A DNA stretch of 64,000 bases, from the NCBI RefSeq assembly GCF_011801145.1, contig NZ_CP046172.1, positions 7,936,001-8,000,000 on the forward strand. Reading direction: 5' to 3'. The notes under the pieces were generated by a model, which had not been told where the DNA came from, did no database searches, and saw only the letters and a list, made by a program, of their open reading frames with translations. The position numbers and the translations under genes are program-made. Below are positions 16,604 to 26,935 of the stretch, one piece after another. Position 1 is the first letter of the stretch. The number at the start of each line of letters is the position of its first letter. Source of the DNA: Nocardia arthritidis (GTDB lineage: Bacteria > Actinomycetota > Actinomycetes > Mycobacteriales > Mycobacteriaceae).

Positions 16604-17581
16604 ATGGCGACGATGACCCATGACAGGACCGCATCGCGGCTCCGATCCGGACTGATCTGCGCGGTGGCGTCCGCCTCGTCGTTCGCACTGTCCGGCCCGC
16701 TGGCCCGCGGTTTGATGAACGCGGGCTGGAGTTCGGCATCCGTCGTCGCGGTCCGGGTGCTGGTGGCCGGGGCCGTCCTCGCACCGATCGCCGCCGTACA
16801 GCTGCGCGGGAACTGGCAGCTGTTGCGCCGCAACATACTTCTGCTCACCGCGTACGGATTGGTCGCGGTGGCGGGCACGCAACTCGCGTATTTCAACGCC
16901 GTCGCCCGCTTGCCGGTCGGCGTCGCGCTGTTGATCGAATACACCGCACCGATCGCGGTGGTCGGCTGGCTGTGGCTGCGGCATCGCGAACGGCCGGGAA
17001 CCACCACGGTTCTCGGCGGTGCGGTCGGCATCGTCGGCCTACTGCTGGTGATCGACCTGCGCTCCGATACGCCCACCAGTTGGCTGGGCGTCATCTGGGC
17101 GCTCACGGCGATGATCGGCGCCGCAGCCTATTTCGTGCTCTCCACCAAGGGTGACGGCACGCTACCCGGCACCGTCCTCGCCGCGGGCGGACTGCTCATC
17201 GGCGGGGCCGCCCTGCTCGCGGCGGGCGCGATCGGCGTCGTTCCGCTGGCCGCGACCACGAATCCGGTTGTCTTCCAAGGGTTTACCACTCAATGGTGGA
17301 TACCGGTGCTGATACTGGGCACGGTCACCGCCGCGCTCGCATACGTCGCGGGCATCGCGGCCACCCGACTGCTCGGCGCCCGCCTCGCGGCATTTTTCGG
17401 TCTGTTCGAGGTGCTCGCCACGCTGGGATTCGCCTGGGCACTGCTCGGCGAGACACCGCGCCCCAGCCAATTGCTCGGCGGCGCACTGATTCTCGCCGGT
17501 GTTGTGGTTGTCCGCCGGGGCGAGTCGGCCGAAGCCACCCGCGCACTCGACGGACAATCGACGGTCGTGAAAGCTCAGTAA
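16604..17581 (+). CDS. EamA/DMT-family transporter
   Basis: 325 residues with ten membrane helices arranged as two EamA repeats (about residues 20-150 and 160-300). The first repeat contains YGLVAVAGTQLAYFNA and the second AYVAGIAATRLLGAR with FFGLFEVLATLGFAWALLGE, both typical of RhtA-like drug/metabolite exporters for amino acids or similar compounds. The C-terminal tail is short and hydrophilic. It is divergent from the CGNR regulator and convergent with the small DUF1059-like gene, whose stop overlaps it. Confidence 0.88.
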   Translation: MATMTHDRTASRLRSGLICAVASASSFALSGPLARGLMNAGWSSASVVAVRVLVAGAVLAPIAAVQLRGNWQLLRRNILLLTAYGLVAVAGTQLAYFNAVARLPVGVALLIEYTAPIAVVGWLWLRHRERPGTTTVLGGAVGIVGLLLVIDLRSDTPTSWLGVIWALTAMIGAAAYFVLSTKGDGTLPGTVLAAGGLLIGGAALLAAGAIGVVPLAATTNPVVFQGFTTQWWIPVLILGTVTAALAYVAGIAATRLLGARLAAFFGLFEVLATLGFAWALLGETPRPSQLLGGALILAGVVVVRRGESAEATRALDGQSTVVKAQ

Positions 17582-17721
17582 GCGATGAAGAGGATCTCGT
17601 CGCGCGAATAGTCGTGCCCGGGATGCTTGTCCGCGAGGTGCGCCTTCGTCTTCTCGACCAGATCGTCCTCGTCGACGCCGGTTATGTACTCGCCACAGGG
17701 GCAGTTGAGCCTGGTCTTCAT
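17575..17721 (-). CDS. Small DUF1059-like protein
   Basis: 48 residues from the ATG at 17721, with GGGAAGAGACGAG before it; a longer frame to 17775 lacks a better site. The sequence MKTRLNCPCGEYITGVDEDD with a CPC pair, a central helix (LVEKTKAHLADKH) and DEILFIAY fits the short DUF1059 family, proposed zinc-binding proteins of unknown function. Its stop overlaps the end of the EamA gene. Confidence 0.7.
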   Translation of the reverse strand: MKTRLNCPCGEYITGVDEDDLVEKTKAHLADKHPGHDYSRDEILFIAY

Positions 17722-17813
17722 CTCGTCTCTTCCCATCATCGCTGGATCGACATCCCCACCATCATCCACCGACACCGAACCCCTTGCACCCCAGCGGTAT
17801 CGAGCACGCCGAA

Positions 17814-17843
17814 GGGCGGGCGCACCGTTCGGTGCGCCCGCCC
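17814..17843. terminator. Hairpin terminator
   Basis: Perfect 13-bp stem gggcgggcgcacc / ggtgcgcccgccc with a gttc loop, 22 nt beyond the stop of the hexosaminidase gene read leftward. It may also stop the opposite strand. Confidence 0.8.
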
Positions 17844-17864
17844 GTGAAACCGCCTGCTACGGAG

Positions 17865-19448
17865 CTACTTCCAGTCCACCTGCGGGGACCGGTAGAAGTT
17901 GATGCCCTGTGCGGTCCAGATCAACCCCTGCTTGGCGAGCCGGGCGCGATAGCTGTCCCAGTTGTGCGTCGCGGCGGGAGACCAGCCGATCTCGGCGATA
18001 CCCGCGAGCCGGGGGAATGCCTGGTATTCGATATCGGCGCTGGTGCGCAGGGTTTCCGACCAGATCGGCGCCTCGACACCGGCGATCTGATCCTCCGAAA
18101 GACCCTGCAGGAAGGTGGCGGGATCCCAGTTGTAGGAATCCTTCACCTCCACATAGCCGGCCCAGTGCAGACCCAGCGGGTCGTCCGGGGTGTATTTCAT
18201 ATCCAGATATGCCTTGTTGGCCGGCGCCATCAGAATCTTATTGCCCCGCCCCGCGGCCGCGACCACATCGGCATTGCTGTTCGCGGTATCCCAATATTCG
18301 GGAATGGCCGAGGTCGGCGGATTCGCGACGACGATATTGTGCCAGGCCTGAATTTTCTTGTCGTACTGGGCGGCCAGCGGCATCACCTTCTGATAGAAGG
18401 CGTTGTAGTCGGCCGGCGAGGTGGAATGCGCCTCGTCGCCGCCGAGATCGATGTACGGGCCGGGCGTGAGGGCCGCCAATTCGCTGATGACGTCCTCGAC
18501 GAATTTGTAAGTGGTGGGGCTGGGGATGCACAGCGAGCTGTAACCGACCTCGATATCGGTGCGCGGCGGCACCGGCTTGCCGTCACAGTTCAGTTCGCCG
18601 TACGAGGCCTGCGCGGCATTGGTGTGGCCGGGCATATCGACCTCGGGCACCACCGTAATGTGCCGGGATGCGGCGTAATTGACGATATCGGTGTATTGAT
18701 CCTGGGTGTAGTAACCGCCCGGATCGCCGTTCACCGCGGTCTGGCCGCCGATTTCGGCCAGCTTCGGCCAGCTCTTGATCTCGATGCGCCAGCCCTGGTC
18801 GTCGGTCAGGTGCAGGTGCAGCGTGTTGATCTTGTACTGGGCGACCTCGTCGATGTACCGCTTGACCTGATCGGGGGTGAAGAAGTGCCGCGCGACATCC
18901 AGCATGGCGCCCCGCCGGGCGAATCGCGGATAGTCGAGCACCGTACCGCCCGACACCGTCCAATTCTGTTGCTGCACACCGGTTTTATTGATGGCCGCCG
19001 GGAACAGCTGCCGCAGCGACTGTATTCCCTCGAACAGGCCGTCGGTGGTGTTGGCGCTCAGCGTGATTCCGTCCTTTGCCACGGCGAGCTTATAACCCTC
19101 GTTGCCGACATCCGGGCCGGCATCGCCGAGGCACAGCGTGATTCCAGGCTTGGAACGGTCGCTCGGGTCGACCACCGGCAGCGCGAATCCGGTCGCGGGC
19201 CGCAGCAATTGGCCGAGATATTCGGCGACATCCTGGGCTTGATATTCGGCACGGATCACGCTGTCGCTGGTGAGCGTGAAATCGCCGTTCGGGTCGGCCT
19301 GCGCCTGCACGGGCACCGGCACGATATCGTTCACGGTTCGTTCGGCCGACGGGTTATCGGCAACGGCGGAACCGGTCAGTCCGGGCAGACCGAGCACGGT
19401 CAGCCCCAACGCGGCACCGAATACCAAGGGAGATAATAACTTCCGCAA
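17865..19448 (-). CDS. Secreted GH20 beta-N-acetylhexosaminidase
   Basis: 527 residues from a TTG at 19448, chosen because TGGAGG lies 6 nt upstream and the product then starts with a good signal peptide (RKLLSPLVFGAALGLTVLG ... AVADN). Domain order: a GH20b-like N-terminal domain (about 40-165), then the GH20 barrel. YIDLGGDEAH carries the catalytic Asp-Glu pair of substrate-assisted catalysis; HLHLTDDQGWRIEI and VPEVDMPGH are further GH20 signatures. It removes terminal GlcNAc or GalNAc from glycans such as chitin or peptidoglycan fragments outside the cell. It ends in a strong terminator. It may feed the amino-sugar recycling operon at 58.5-64 kb, which is inference. Confidence 0.93.
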   Translation of the reverse strand: MRKLLSPLVFGAALGLTVLGLPGLTGSAVADNPSAERTVNDIVPVPVQAQADPNGDFTLTSDSVIRAEYQAQDVAEYLGQLLRPATGFALPVVDPSDRSKPGITLCLGDAGPDVGNEGYKLAVAKDGITLSANTTDGLFEGIQSLRQLFPAAINKTGVQQQNWTVSGGTVLDYPRFARRGAMLDVARHFFTPDQVKRYIDEVAQYKINTLHLHLTDDQGWRIEIKSWPKLAEIGGQTAVNGDPGGYYTQDQYTDIVNYAASRHITVVPEVDMPGHTNAAQASYGELNCDGKPVPPRTDIEVGYSSLCIPSPTTYKFVEDVISELAALTPGPYIDLGGDEAHSTSPADYNAFYQKVMPLAAQYDKKIQAWHNIVVANPPTSAIPEYWDTANSNADVVAAAGRGNKILMAPANKAYLDMKYTPDDPLGLHWAGYVEVKDSYNWDPATFLQGLSEDQIAGVEAPIWSETLRTSADIEYQAFPRLAGIAEIGWSPAATHNWDSYRARLAKQGLIWTAQGINFYRSPQVDWK

Positions 19449-19733
19449 AATACACCTCCAGTCCAGCGGAGCGGACACGAAGGGAGCGGACCGTAATCCG
19501 CCGGCCACTCTATTCTCGACGCGACCAATTCCCTTCAGCTGCCCACTATTTCACAGATGAAGGAAAGATCGACTGGGGAGCGGATCCACCGGTGTGGGGA
19601 ATGGATTTCGCTGCGCGACACCGATTCTCGGGTACAGACCCAACCGATCACCCCAGCCTCCAGCCGTAGATCCACCGGAAGGAACTCGACCGGACCGGAA
19701 AATCATTTGTGTCGATCGGCGCAGCGGGCGACG

Positions 19734-20597
19734 ATGCGTCTCATGTCTTCCGAACCGGGGCTCTTCACGGATATCGCGCTCGCTGAGCGGATCGAGCGCG
19801 CCGAGCGGTCGTTGATCGAGGCGGGGGCGGTGGCGGCGGCGTGCCGGGAGCCGCGGGTGTGCATGGTTGAGCTCGGCAGTGGGCTCGCGGTGTGGGCGGG
19901 GCCGGGTTCGCCGCTCGACAAGGTGGTCGGGGCCGGGATCGGCGGCGATTTCGACGATGGGGCGCTGGATGCGGCGGAGCGCGCCTTCGCCGAACGGGAG
20001 ACGCCGGTCCAGTTCGAGGTGTCGACGCTCGCCGATCCCGCGCTCGTCCAGCGGCTGACCCGGCGCGGTTATGTGCTGACCGGATTCGAGAACGTGCTCG
20101 GGCGGCGGCTCACGCCGGGTCCGGCAGCGCGGGTCTCGAACGGCATCGCGATCGAAACCGTTGCGCAGGCGGACTTCGACACCTGGATCGACGTCGTAAC
20201 CACCGCCTTCGCGACACCCGATACCCAGGGCGTCGTCTCACACGAGGAGCACGGGCGGGCGGCGATCGCCGACGCGATCAGCGATATGTCTTCGGCGAGC
20301 GGCTATTCCAGCTCGCTCGCGCGGATCGGCGGTGTGCCCGCAGGTGGTGCGAGCATGCGGCTCAGCGACGGTATCGCCCAATTCTGCGGTGCGGCAACGC
20401 TGCCGGAGTTCCGTTGCCGGGGTGTTCAGGGCGCACTGCTCGACGCCCGGCTCGCGGCCGCCGCGGCGGCCGGCTGCGATCTGGCCGTCGTCACCACGCT
20501 GCCCGGGTCGAAATCACAGCAGAACGTACAGAAGCTCGCCTTCCAGCTGCTCTACGCGCGGGCCATCCTGGTGCGCACATTCGAAACATCAAACTAA
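19734..20597 (+). CDS. GNAT-family acetyltransferase
   Basis: 287 residues from the ATG at 19734 (an ATG three codons later is equally possible). The N-terminal half resembles the non-catalytic GNAT copy found in two-domain acetyltransferases. The C-terminal half has the acetyl-CoA motif A region (CGAATLPEFRCRGVQGALLDARL) followed by CDLAVVTTLPGSKSQQNVQKLAF. Substrate unknown. Its 3' end overlaps the convergent membrane protein gene by 4 bp. Confidence 0.78.
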   Translation: MRLMSSEPGLFTDIALAERIERAERSLIEAGAVAAACREPRVCMVELGSGLAVWAGPGSPLDKVVGAGIGGDFDDGALDAAERAFAERETPVQFEVSTLADPALVQRLTRRGYVLTGFENVLGRRLTPGPAARVSNGIAIETVAQADFDTWIDVVTTAFATPDTQGVVSHEEHGRAAIADAISDMSSASGYSSSLARIGGVPAGGASMRLSDGIAQFCGAATLPEFRCRGVQGALLDARLAAAAAAGCDLAVVTTLPGSKSQQNVQKLAFQLLYARAILVRTFETSN

Positions 20598-21157
20598 TCA
20601 ACGGCTCTCATGCCGCGTGCGAGTAGATCCCATGCCGGACCGAACACGAACCACACCCCGACGACGCCCCACGAACGGCCGACCCATCCCCACAAGGGGC
20701 CTGACTGATCGCCCCTCGCCACCGTCGCGATGAGCAGCAGCAATACCGCCGACGCGATCGTCGCCGCGAGCACCACCCGGCCCCATTCCCGCCATGTCGC
20801 GGCCAACGCCTCCCGAGATCCCTTGGCGGGCTTGACCGGTGGCGGCCCACCCGCGAACCGGTGCGCGAAGCGAATATCCGCCCAGCGCACCATCGCGGGC
20901 CCGAACGCGACGCTGACGCCGAGGTAGACCGCCGCGAGTCCGTGCACGGCACCCGGCTCGGCGCCGCGGTGCAGGTCGATCGCGGTCGCCACGAGCAGCG
21001 CGACATCGAGTAACGGTATGCCCCCGAGCAATACGGCGCCCACCGGCCGCAACCGCAGCGGGTAGCGCGCGACCAGCCCGGCGGCGAGCAGCACCCACAG
21101 CCCGATCTCCGAGACGACGATCATGGTGGCGACCGGATTGTCCCGAACGATATCCAT
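20594..21157 (-). CDS. Four- to five-helix membrane protein, unknown function
   Basis: 187 residues, ATG at 21157 preceded by GGGAGG. Hydrophobic segments lie near residues 12-30, 38-60, 70-88, 128-145 and 158-172, with a basic loop (KPAKGSREALAATWREW). No family-specific motif is recognised. It is convergent with the acetyltransferase gene. Confidence 0.6.
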   Translation of the reverse strand: MDIVRDNPVATMIVVSEIGLWVLLAAGLVARYPLRLRPVGAVLLGGIPLLDVALLVATAIDLHRGAEPGAVHGLAAVYLGVSVAFGPAMVRWADIRFAHRFAGGPPPVKPAKGSREALAATWREWGRVVLAATIASAVLLLLIATVARGDQSGPLWGWVGRSWGVVGVWFVFGPAWDLLARGMRAVD

Positions 21158-21244
21158 CAGACCTCCCGTGGAACGAACACGGCCACCGAGCCACGCTAAT
21201 GACGCCCGCCCGGCCGACGCGTCCTACGAAAGACCCACCCGCGC

Positions 21245-22621
<1,377 letters not shown>

Positions 22622-22634
22622 TCACAATTCCGGC

Positions 22635-22658
22635 TGTACTGTTCGGCTCAGCCGTACA
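22635..22658. promoter_or_regulatory. Inverted repeat between dgdA and dgdR
   Basis: tgtac-N14-gtaca (22635-22658) is a perfect 5-bp-arm dyad in the 87-bp divergent promoter. It fits the T-N11-A style of LysR-type regulator sites. It sits 11 bp upstream of the LysR start. Confidence 0.5.
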
Positions 22659-22669
22659 ACACTGGTCGG

Positions 22670-23590
22670 ATGTTGAACCCGTGGCGGCTGCGCCTGCTCA
22701 GTCAGCTCGACACCCTCGGCACGGTTCGCGCGGTGGCCCAGGCGGCCGATATGAGCGCGTCGAGCGTGTCCCAGCAACTCGCGGTGCTGGAATCGGAGAC
22801 GCGCACCCAGCTGCTCGAACGCACCGGCCGTCGGGTCCGGCTCACCCCAGCCGGACTGATGCTGGCCCGCCGCGCCAGATCCATCCTCGACCACATGGAC
22901 ACCGTCGAGGCGGAGCTGCACAGCCTGCGGGCCGAACCGGTCGGGCTGGTCCGGCTCGGCGCGTTCCAAAGCGCCATCCACGCGCTCGCGGTGCCCGCGG
23001 TGACCGAGCTCGCGCAGACCCATCCGCGGTTGAATATCGAACTCGTCGAGCTGGAACCGCACGAGAGCATGCCTGCACTGCGGGTCGGCGATGCCGACAT
23101 CATCATCACCACACCGGATTTCGTGGAACATCCGCTCGGCCCCGATATCGATATCGTGCCGCTTGCCACCGATCCGATCGTGCTGGTGCTGCCGCCGGAC
23201 CGGGCCGCCCGCGGGCCCGCCGACCTCGCCGCGTACGCCGACGAGTCGTGGGCCTTCGATCTGCCGCAGTCCTATATGGCGAATCTCGCGACCCGGCTGT
23301 GCCGGGAATCGGGTTTCGAACCGCGGGTGATCTGCCGGTTCAGCAACTACATGTTGACGCTGCAGCACGTCGAGGCCGGGCTCTCGATAGCGCTGCTCCC
23401 GGAACTGGCCGTCGACCCGCGCTATCGCGTCGTCACCAGGGAACTCGCCGGGCCGGTTACCAGGACCATCACCGCGGTGGTCCGGCACGGTACCCGCCCG
23501 CGCGCCGCGGTCGGCACGGTGCTCACCGCGCTGCGGCGGCGCAGCAGGCTGCCCGGCCAGGCCCGGTTCCGCCCCTTCCCGGATGAATAG
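22670..23590 (+). CDS. dgdR: LysR-family regulator, probably DgdR-like
   Basis: 306 residues from the ATG at 22670 (MLNPWRLRLLSQLDTLG). The N-terminal winged helix-turn-helix contains TVRAVAQAADMSASSVSQQL and the wing ERTGRRVRLTPAG. The effector domain runs from about residue 90 (VGLVRLGAFQSAIHAL) with the two-lobed periplasmic-binding fold. Divergence from dgdA with a shared inverted repeat suggests it controls dgdA; in Burkholderia a LysR-type DgdR does so. A good ribosome site is not visible. The frame is open far upstream only as antisense of dgdA. Confidence 0.8.
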   Translation: MLNPWRLRLLSQLDTLGTVRAVAQAADMSASSVSQQLAVLESETRTQLLERTGRRVRLTPAGLMLARRARSILDHMDTVEAELHSLRAEPVGLVRLGAFQSAIHALAVPAVTELAQTHPRLNIELVELEPHESMPALRVGDADIIITTPDFVEHPLGPDIDIVPLATDPIVLVLPPDRAARGPADLAAYADESWAFDLPQSYMANLATRLCRESGFEPRVICRFSNYMLTLQHVEAGLSIALLPELAVDPRYRVVTRELAGPVTRTITAVVRHGTRPRAAVGTVLTALRRRSRLPGQARFRPFPDE

Positions 23591-24050
23591 CGCACCACGA
23601 CGGTCGCGGAACTGCCGCTGGTGAACCGCATTCACGATCCGCTGTTCATGCGGGAATGAAATCCGTTGCCGCGAAAGCACACTCGATGGGTGTAACGTGA
23701 GACACACTGGCAGGATTAGTAATAGCTGATAAACATTGATGGTGTGCAGTGTCACCAACTGGAAATAGGGGCACGCTCTTAGTCATCCGACGTGTTAGCG
23801 TCGGGGCCTTGTGTCGTTGATCGAACAGTGATGAGGGGTGGGCGCCGAATCATGTCGCCAGAGCGGAAAATTGCGCACCGGTCGAACAGCTCGACCGTGG
23901 AACGTTGTCCGGCACCGACTGCCCAGGTACTCGAAACCCGTTAACTCGCGGCTCCTTTCGGGGGATGCGTGGACCGGCTCGGGGGCGGTGACGGGCAGGG
24001 CAGCGGTCGACGCGGTGCGTATTGCCGCTACCTGATGAAGGAATAAGTTC
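23591..24050. other. Intergenic region before the mannosyltransferase gene
   Basis: No convincing coding sequence in 460 bp. It is locally AT-richer (23690-23780, with taatagctgataaacattgatgg) and holds a small dyad ccgac-gtgttagc-gtcgg at about 23787. It probably carries the promoter and a leader for the gene starting at 24051. Confidence 0.45.
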
Positions 24051-25382
24051 ATGGTCACTGTCGCACCGGCGGCAGAGCGTTCCGCTAAACCGGCCGACGA
24101 GCAGCCCGGGAGCTCGCGAACCCTCCTATCGCTCGCCGCAGCACTGATTTTCACGCTCGTCTCGATCGCGGTCTGGCTGCTGTTCCTGCGGCCGAACTGG
24201 CCGATGTATTGGCATCAGGTCGATCTTCAGGTCTATATGTGGGGCGGGCGGACCGCCGCCGTTCACCCCGAACAGCTGTATGTCGAGCGGGGCCCGCTGT
24301 ATCTGCCGTTCCTGTATCCGGTATTCGCCGCGTGGATCTGCGCCGAGCTGGCGCGGTTCCCGATCGACTACGTCGGTAACGGCGTCGCGGTCACGACCAT
24401 GCTCGCGCTGTACGCGAGCGTGTGGTGCACCGGCAGGCTGCTGCGACTACGCGGGCGCGGGCTGCTCGCGCTGACGCTCGCGGTGGGCAGCGCCGCGCTG
24501 TGGTTGGAACCGGTCCAGCAGACCTTCCAGTTCGGCCAGGTCAGCATCATCCTCATGGCGATGGTTCTCGCGGATCTGGCCATGCCCGGCCGGTGGTATC
24601 GCGGCATCCTGATCGGCATCGCCACCGGCATCAAACTCACCCCCGCGGTATTCATCGTCTACCTGCTCATCACCCGCCGGTTCAAGGCCGCGGGCACGGC
24701 CATCGGGGCGTTCGCGGTGACGGTCGCCATCGGGTTCTGGTATCGGCCCGCCCAGGCCTGGCAGTTCTGGACCTCGACCGTCGCATCGCAGGACCGGGTC
24801 GGATTCGCCTACGTACAGAACCAATCCATCAATGGCGTGTTCGGCCGCCTGCAGTGGACCACCTGGGAACATCATCTGCCCTGGCTCATCGCCGCGGGCG
24901 TGCTCGCGGTGGCCGGGATGACCGCCGCGTGGATCGCGCACCGGCGCGGGGACGAACTTCTCGGCATCCTGCTCGCCGCGGGCGTCACCCTGCTGTGCTC
25001 CCCCATCTCCTGGACCCACTACTGGGTCTGGGTGATCCCCGCGCTCATGTGGGCGGTACACGCACTGTCCGGCCGACCGCTCGTCCTGCGCGCGGCCGTT
25101 CCCGTCGCCGTCGGCCTGCTCGCCTTCGCCTGGCCGATGCGGGTGGACCGGATCGGCAACTGGGATCCGGATGTGGCCCTGCTACCCCAGGGCCTCATCT
25201 GGTACGTCCCGCAAACCATGGGCCGCGAATTCCACTGGACCGTAATCCAATTCTTCGTCGGCAACTCCTACACGCTGCTCGGTAGCGCCGCATTCCTCGT
25301 CGCGGTGGGCTATCTGCTCTACGGCGCGCGACCCGGTCAGCGGGCGGGCGCGAGCGCGCGTTCGAGCGCGGCGGCGACCTGA
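24051..25382 (+). CDS. GT87-family polyprenyl-phosphate-mannose-dependent mannosyltransferase
   Basis: 443 residues with about ten membrane helices, a GT-C fold protein of the GT87 (DUF2029) family. The first extracytoplasmic loop (MYWHQVDLQVYMWGG) contains the conserved Asp. QTFQFGQVSIILMAMVLADL and GIATGIKLTPAVFIVYLL are typical GT87 motifs, as are NQSINGVFGRL and SPISWTHYWVWVIPALMWA. In mycolic-acid actinobacteria this family adds mannose to PIMs, lipomannan or related glycolipids, using polyprenyl-phosphate mannose outside the membrane. The exact acceptor is unknown. Its 3' end overlaps a truncated TetR gene on the other strand by 46 bp. Confidence 0.88.
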   Translation: MVTVAPAAERSAKPADEQPGSSRTLLSLAAALIFTLVSIAVWLLFLRPNWPMYWHQVDLQVYMWGGRTAAVHPEQLYVERGPLYLPFLYPVFAAWICAELARFPIDYVGNGVAVTTMLALYASVWCTGRLLRLRGRGLLALTLAVGSAALWLEPVQQTFQFGQVSIILMAMVLADLAMPGRWYRGILIGIATGIKLTPAVFIVYLLITRRFKAAGTAIGAFAVTVAIGFWYRPAQAWQFWTSTVASQDRVGFAYVQNQSINGVFGRLQWTTWEHHLPWLIAAGVLAVAGMTAAWIAHRRGDELLGILLAAGVTLLCSPISWTHYWVWVIPALMWAVHALSGRPLVLRAAVPVAVGLLAFAWPMRVDRIGNWDPDVALLPQGLIWYVPQTMGREFHWTVIQFFVGNSYTLLGSAAFLVAVGYLLYGARPGQRAGASARSSAAAT

Positions 25383-25543
25383 TCCAGCGGTGCTGTGCCG
25401 CCCTCGGTGCGGCACAGCACCAGCCCGCCTTCCAGCCCGGCGAGTAGCAGCGCGGCCAGGTTCGTCGCGTCGGCGTCGTCGAATCCGTTGCGCCGCAGGC
25501 AGTCGCGGAACGAACCCTGCCAGCGCCGGAAGATCATGCGCAC
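25337..25543 (-). pseudogene. TetR-family regulator, C-terminal remnant
   Basis: About 68 codons (WQGSFRDCLRRNGFDDADATN, then LLLAGLEGGLVLCRTE and a final amphipathic helix) match the C-terminal dimerisation part of TetR regulators of the LmrA/YxaF type. The whole DNA-binding half is missing; the frame begins abruptly at about 25543, where a truncated opposite-strand gene also begins. Presumably non-functional. Confidence 0.72.
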
Positions 25544-25739
25544 CGCGCTCGGCTACACGTGGCTGTGCGGGCCGTTCTATCTGCTCGTCGCGATCCTCGG
25601 CCTCATCGGCGGGGACCATGTGCTGCACCTGATGGCCGTCGACACCTTCGGCAACTGGGTGCACGCCGTCGAAGGCACCATCCTGCTCGCGATCGGCGCC
25701 GTCATCGCATTCGAGACGCGTCAACGCGCGGTGGCCTGA
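25536..25739 (+). pseudogene. Truncated membrane protein (DUF4383-like), C-terminal part
   Basis: 67 residues from an ATG at 25536 with two hydrophobic segments (LGYTWLCGPFYLLVAILGLIG and a second near residues 43-58) separated by DHVLHLMAVDTFGNWVHAVE. The H-x-x-x-x-x-W-x-H-x-x-x-G-like pattern recalls the C-terminal half of DUF4383 proteins. It lacks a ribosome site and its N-terminal helices. Its head abuts the headless TetR fragment, consistent with a deletion that removed both N-terminal halves. Confidence 0.55.
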
Positions 25740-25807
25740 TGAAGGGTCGTTGAACATTACGAACAGTTGGGCCGACGGGTCGCGCGTGGCGAGTACGGTT
25801 GTGCGCC

Positions 25808-26935
25808 ATGTCTGGTTTGCGAGCCTCGGTGACAAAGGTCTCGTTAGGCCTTTGTGCCGCACTCATTCTCGCGATGCCATCGGCGGCGGCACAGGCGCCG
25901 GATGCCGGACGCTTCGACGGCATCGGCATCATCGATCCGGCGTTCTCCTTCGCGAAGGCCGGGCTTTCGCTCCAAATCACTTATACGACAACCGATCAGC
26001 ACGGCGCGTCGGCGCCGGCGTCAGGTGCGCTGTACGTACCGCAGGGCCTGCCACCGCAGGGTGGATGGCCACTAATGGTGTGGGCGCACGGCACCATCGG
26101 GATCGGTGACGGCTGCGCACCGTCGCGGCGACCGCAGCTGGAGCGGTACAACACCTATTTCAACACCATCCTGGAGAGCGGGTACGCGGTGCTCGCACCC
26201 GATTACCAAGGCCTCGGCACCGGCGGGAATTTCAGCTACTACAACGCCGCCGTCGAGGGCGATTCGATCCTGGATATGGTGGCCGCGGTGCGCACGTTGC
26301 CGATTCCGTTGTCGCACAAGTGGGTTCTGGTCGGCCAATCCGAGGGTGCGCACGCGGCGATGAGCGCCACGGGCCGCTACCGCGGCGACGGACCCGCGGC
26401 CGGTTTGAGCGGTGTATCCGTCACCGGTCTGCGCACCAATCCGGCCAAGAGCCTGCCGGAGATGTTCCGGCATGGTTCGACCGGCGCGGTCAACCAGGTC
26501 GGATACGCCGGTTACTATCTGGCCTCGCTGCAAGAACTGCATCTGGACCGCGTCGCGCCCTACCTATCCGATTTCGGCAGAGATTACGTGGAAAAGGCCA
26601 CGACCGAATGTCTTTCGGACCTGGTGGCCCGCGCCGGAGGCCGTCGGCCCGAGGCACTGGTCATCGACCCGAGCAGGCCGACGCCGACCTTCGCCGACGA
26701 TATCCGCGCGCTCACCCGATACCGCGACGACAATCTCCCGGTCGACGTGCAGATCGGTTACGGCACCGCCGATATCGATGTCCCACCGGCCGACACTCCC
26801 GGCTACGGAAAGGATCTGCAGGAACGCAACCCCGGCGTCCGGGTGACGGTCAACCGGTACGAGGGCAAGGACCACCGGGAGGCGTTCGTGGCCTCACTGC
26901 CGGATACGTTGGCGTTCTTGCGATCTCACCTCTAG
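25808..26935 (+). CDS. Secreted lipase (LIP-type alpha/beta hydrolase)
   Basis: 375 residues from the ATG at 25808 (MSGLRASVTKVSLG). A Sec signal peptide ends near SAAAQAPDA. The mature protein fits the secretory lipase family (PF03583): oxyanion region MVWAHGTIGIGDGCAPS, DYQGLGT, nucleophile elbow VGQSEGAHAA (Ser), a TADIDVPP acid loop, and the His in GKDHREAF. It hydrolyses lipid esters extracellularly. Cys pairs (GDGC and TEC) probably form a disulfide. Its last codons overlap the convergent histidine-kinase-like gene. Confidence 0.88.
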   Translation: MSGLRASVTKVSLGLCAALILAMPSAAAQAPDAGRFDGIGIIDPAFSFAKAGLSLQITYTTTDQHGASAPASGALYVPQGLPPQGGWPLMVWAHGTIGIGDGCAPSRRPQLERYNTYFNTILESGYAVLAPDYQGLGTGGNFSYYNAAVEGDSILDMVAAVRTLPIPLSHKWVLVGQSEGAHAAMSATGRYRGDGPAAGLSGVSVTGLRTNPAKSLPEMFRHGSTGAVNQVGYAGYYLASLQELHLDRVAPYLSDFGRDYVEKATTECLSDLVARAGGRRPEALVIDPSRPTPTFADDIRALTRYRDDNLPVDVQIGYGTADIDVPPADTPGYGKDLQERNPGVRVTVNRYEGKDHREAFVASLPDTLAFLRSHL

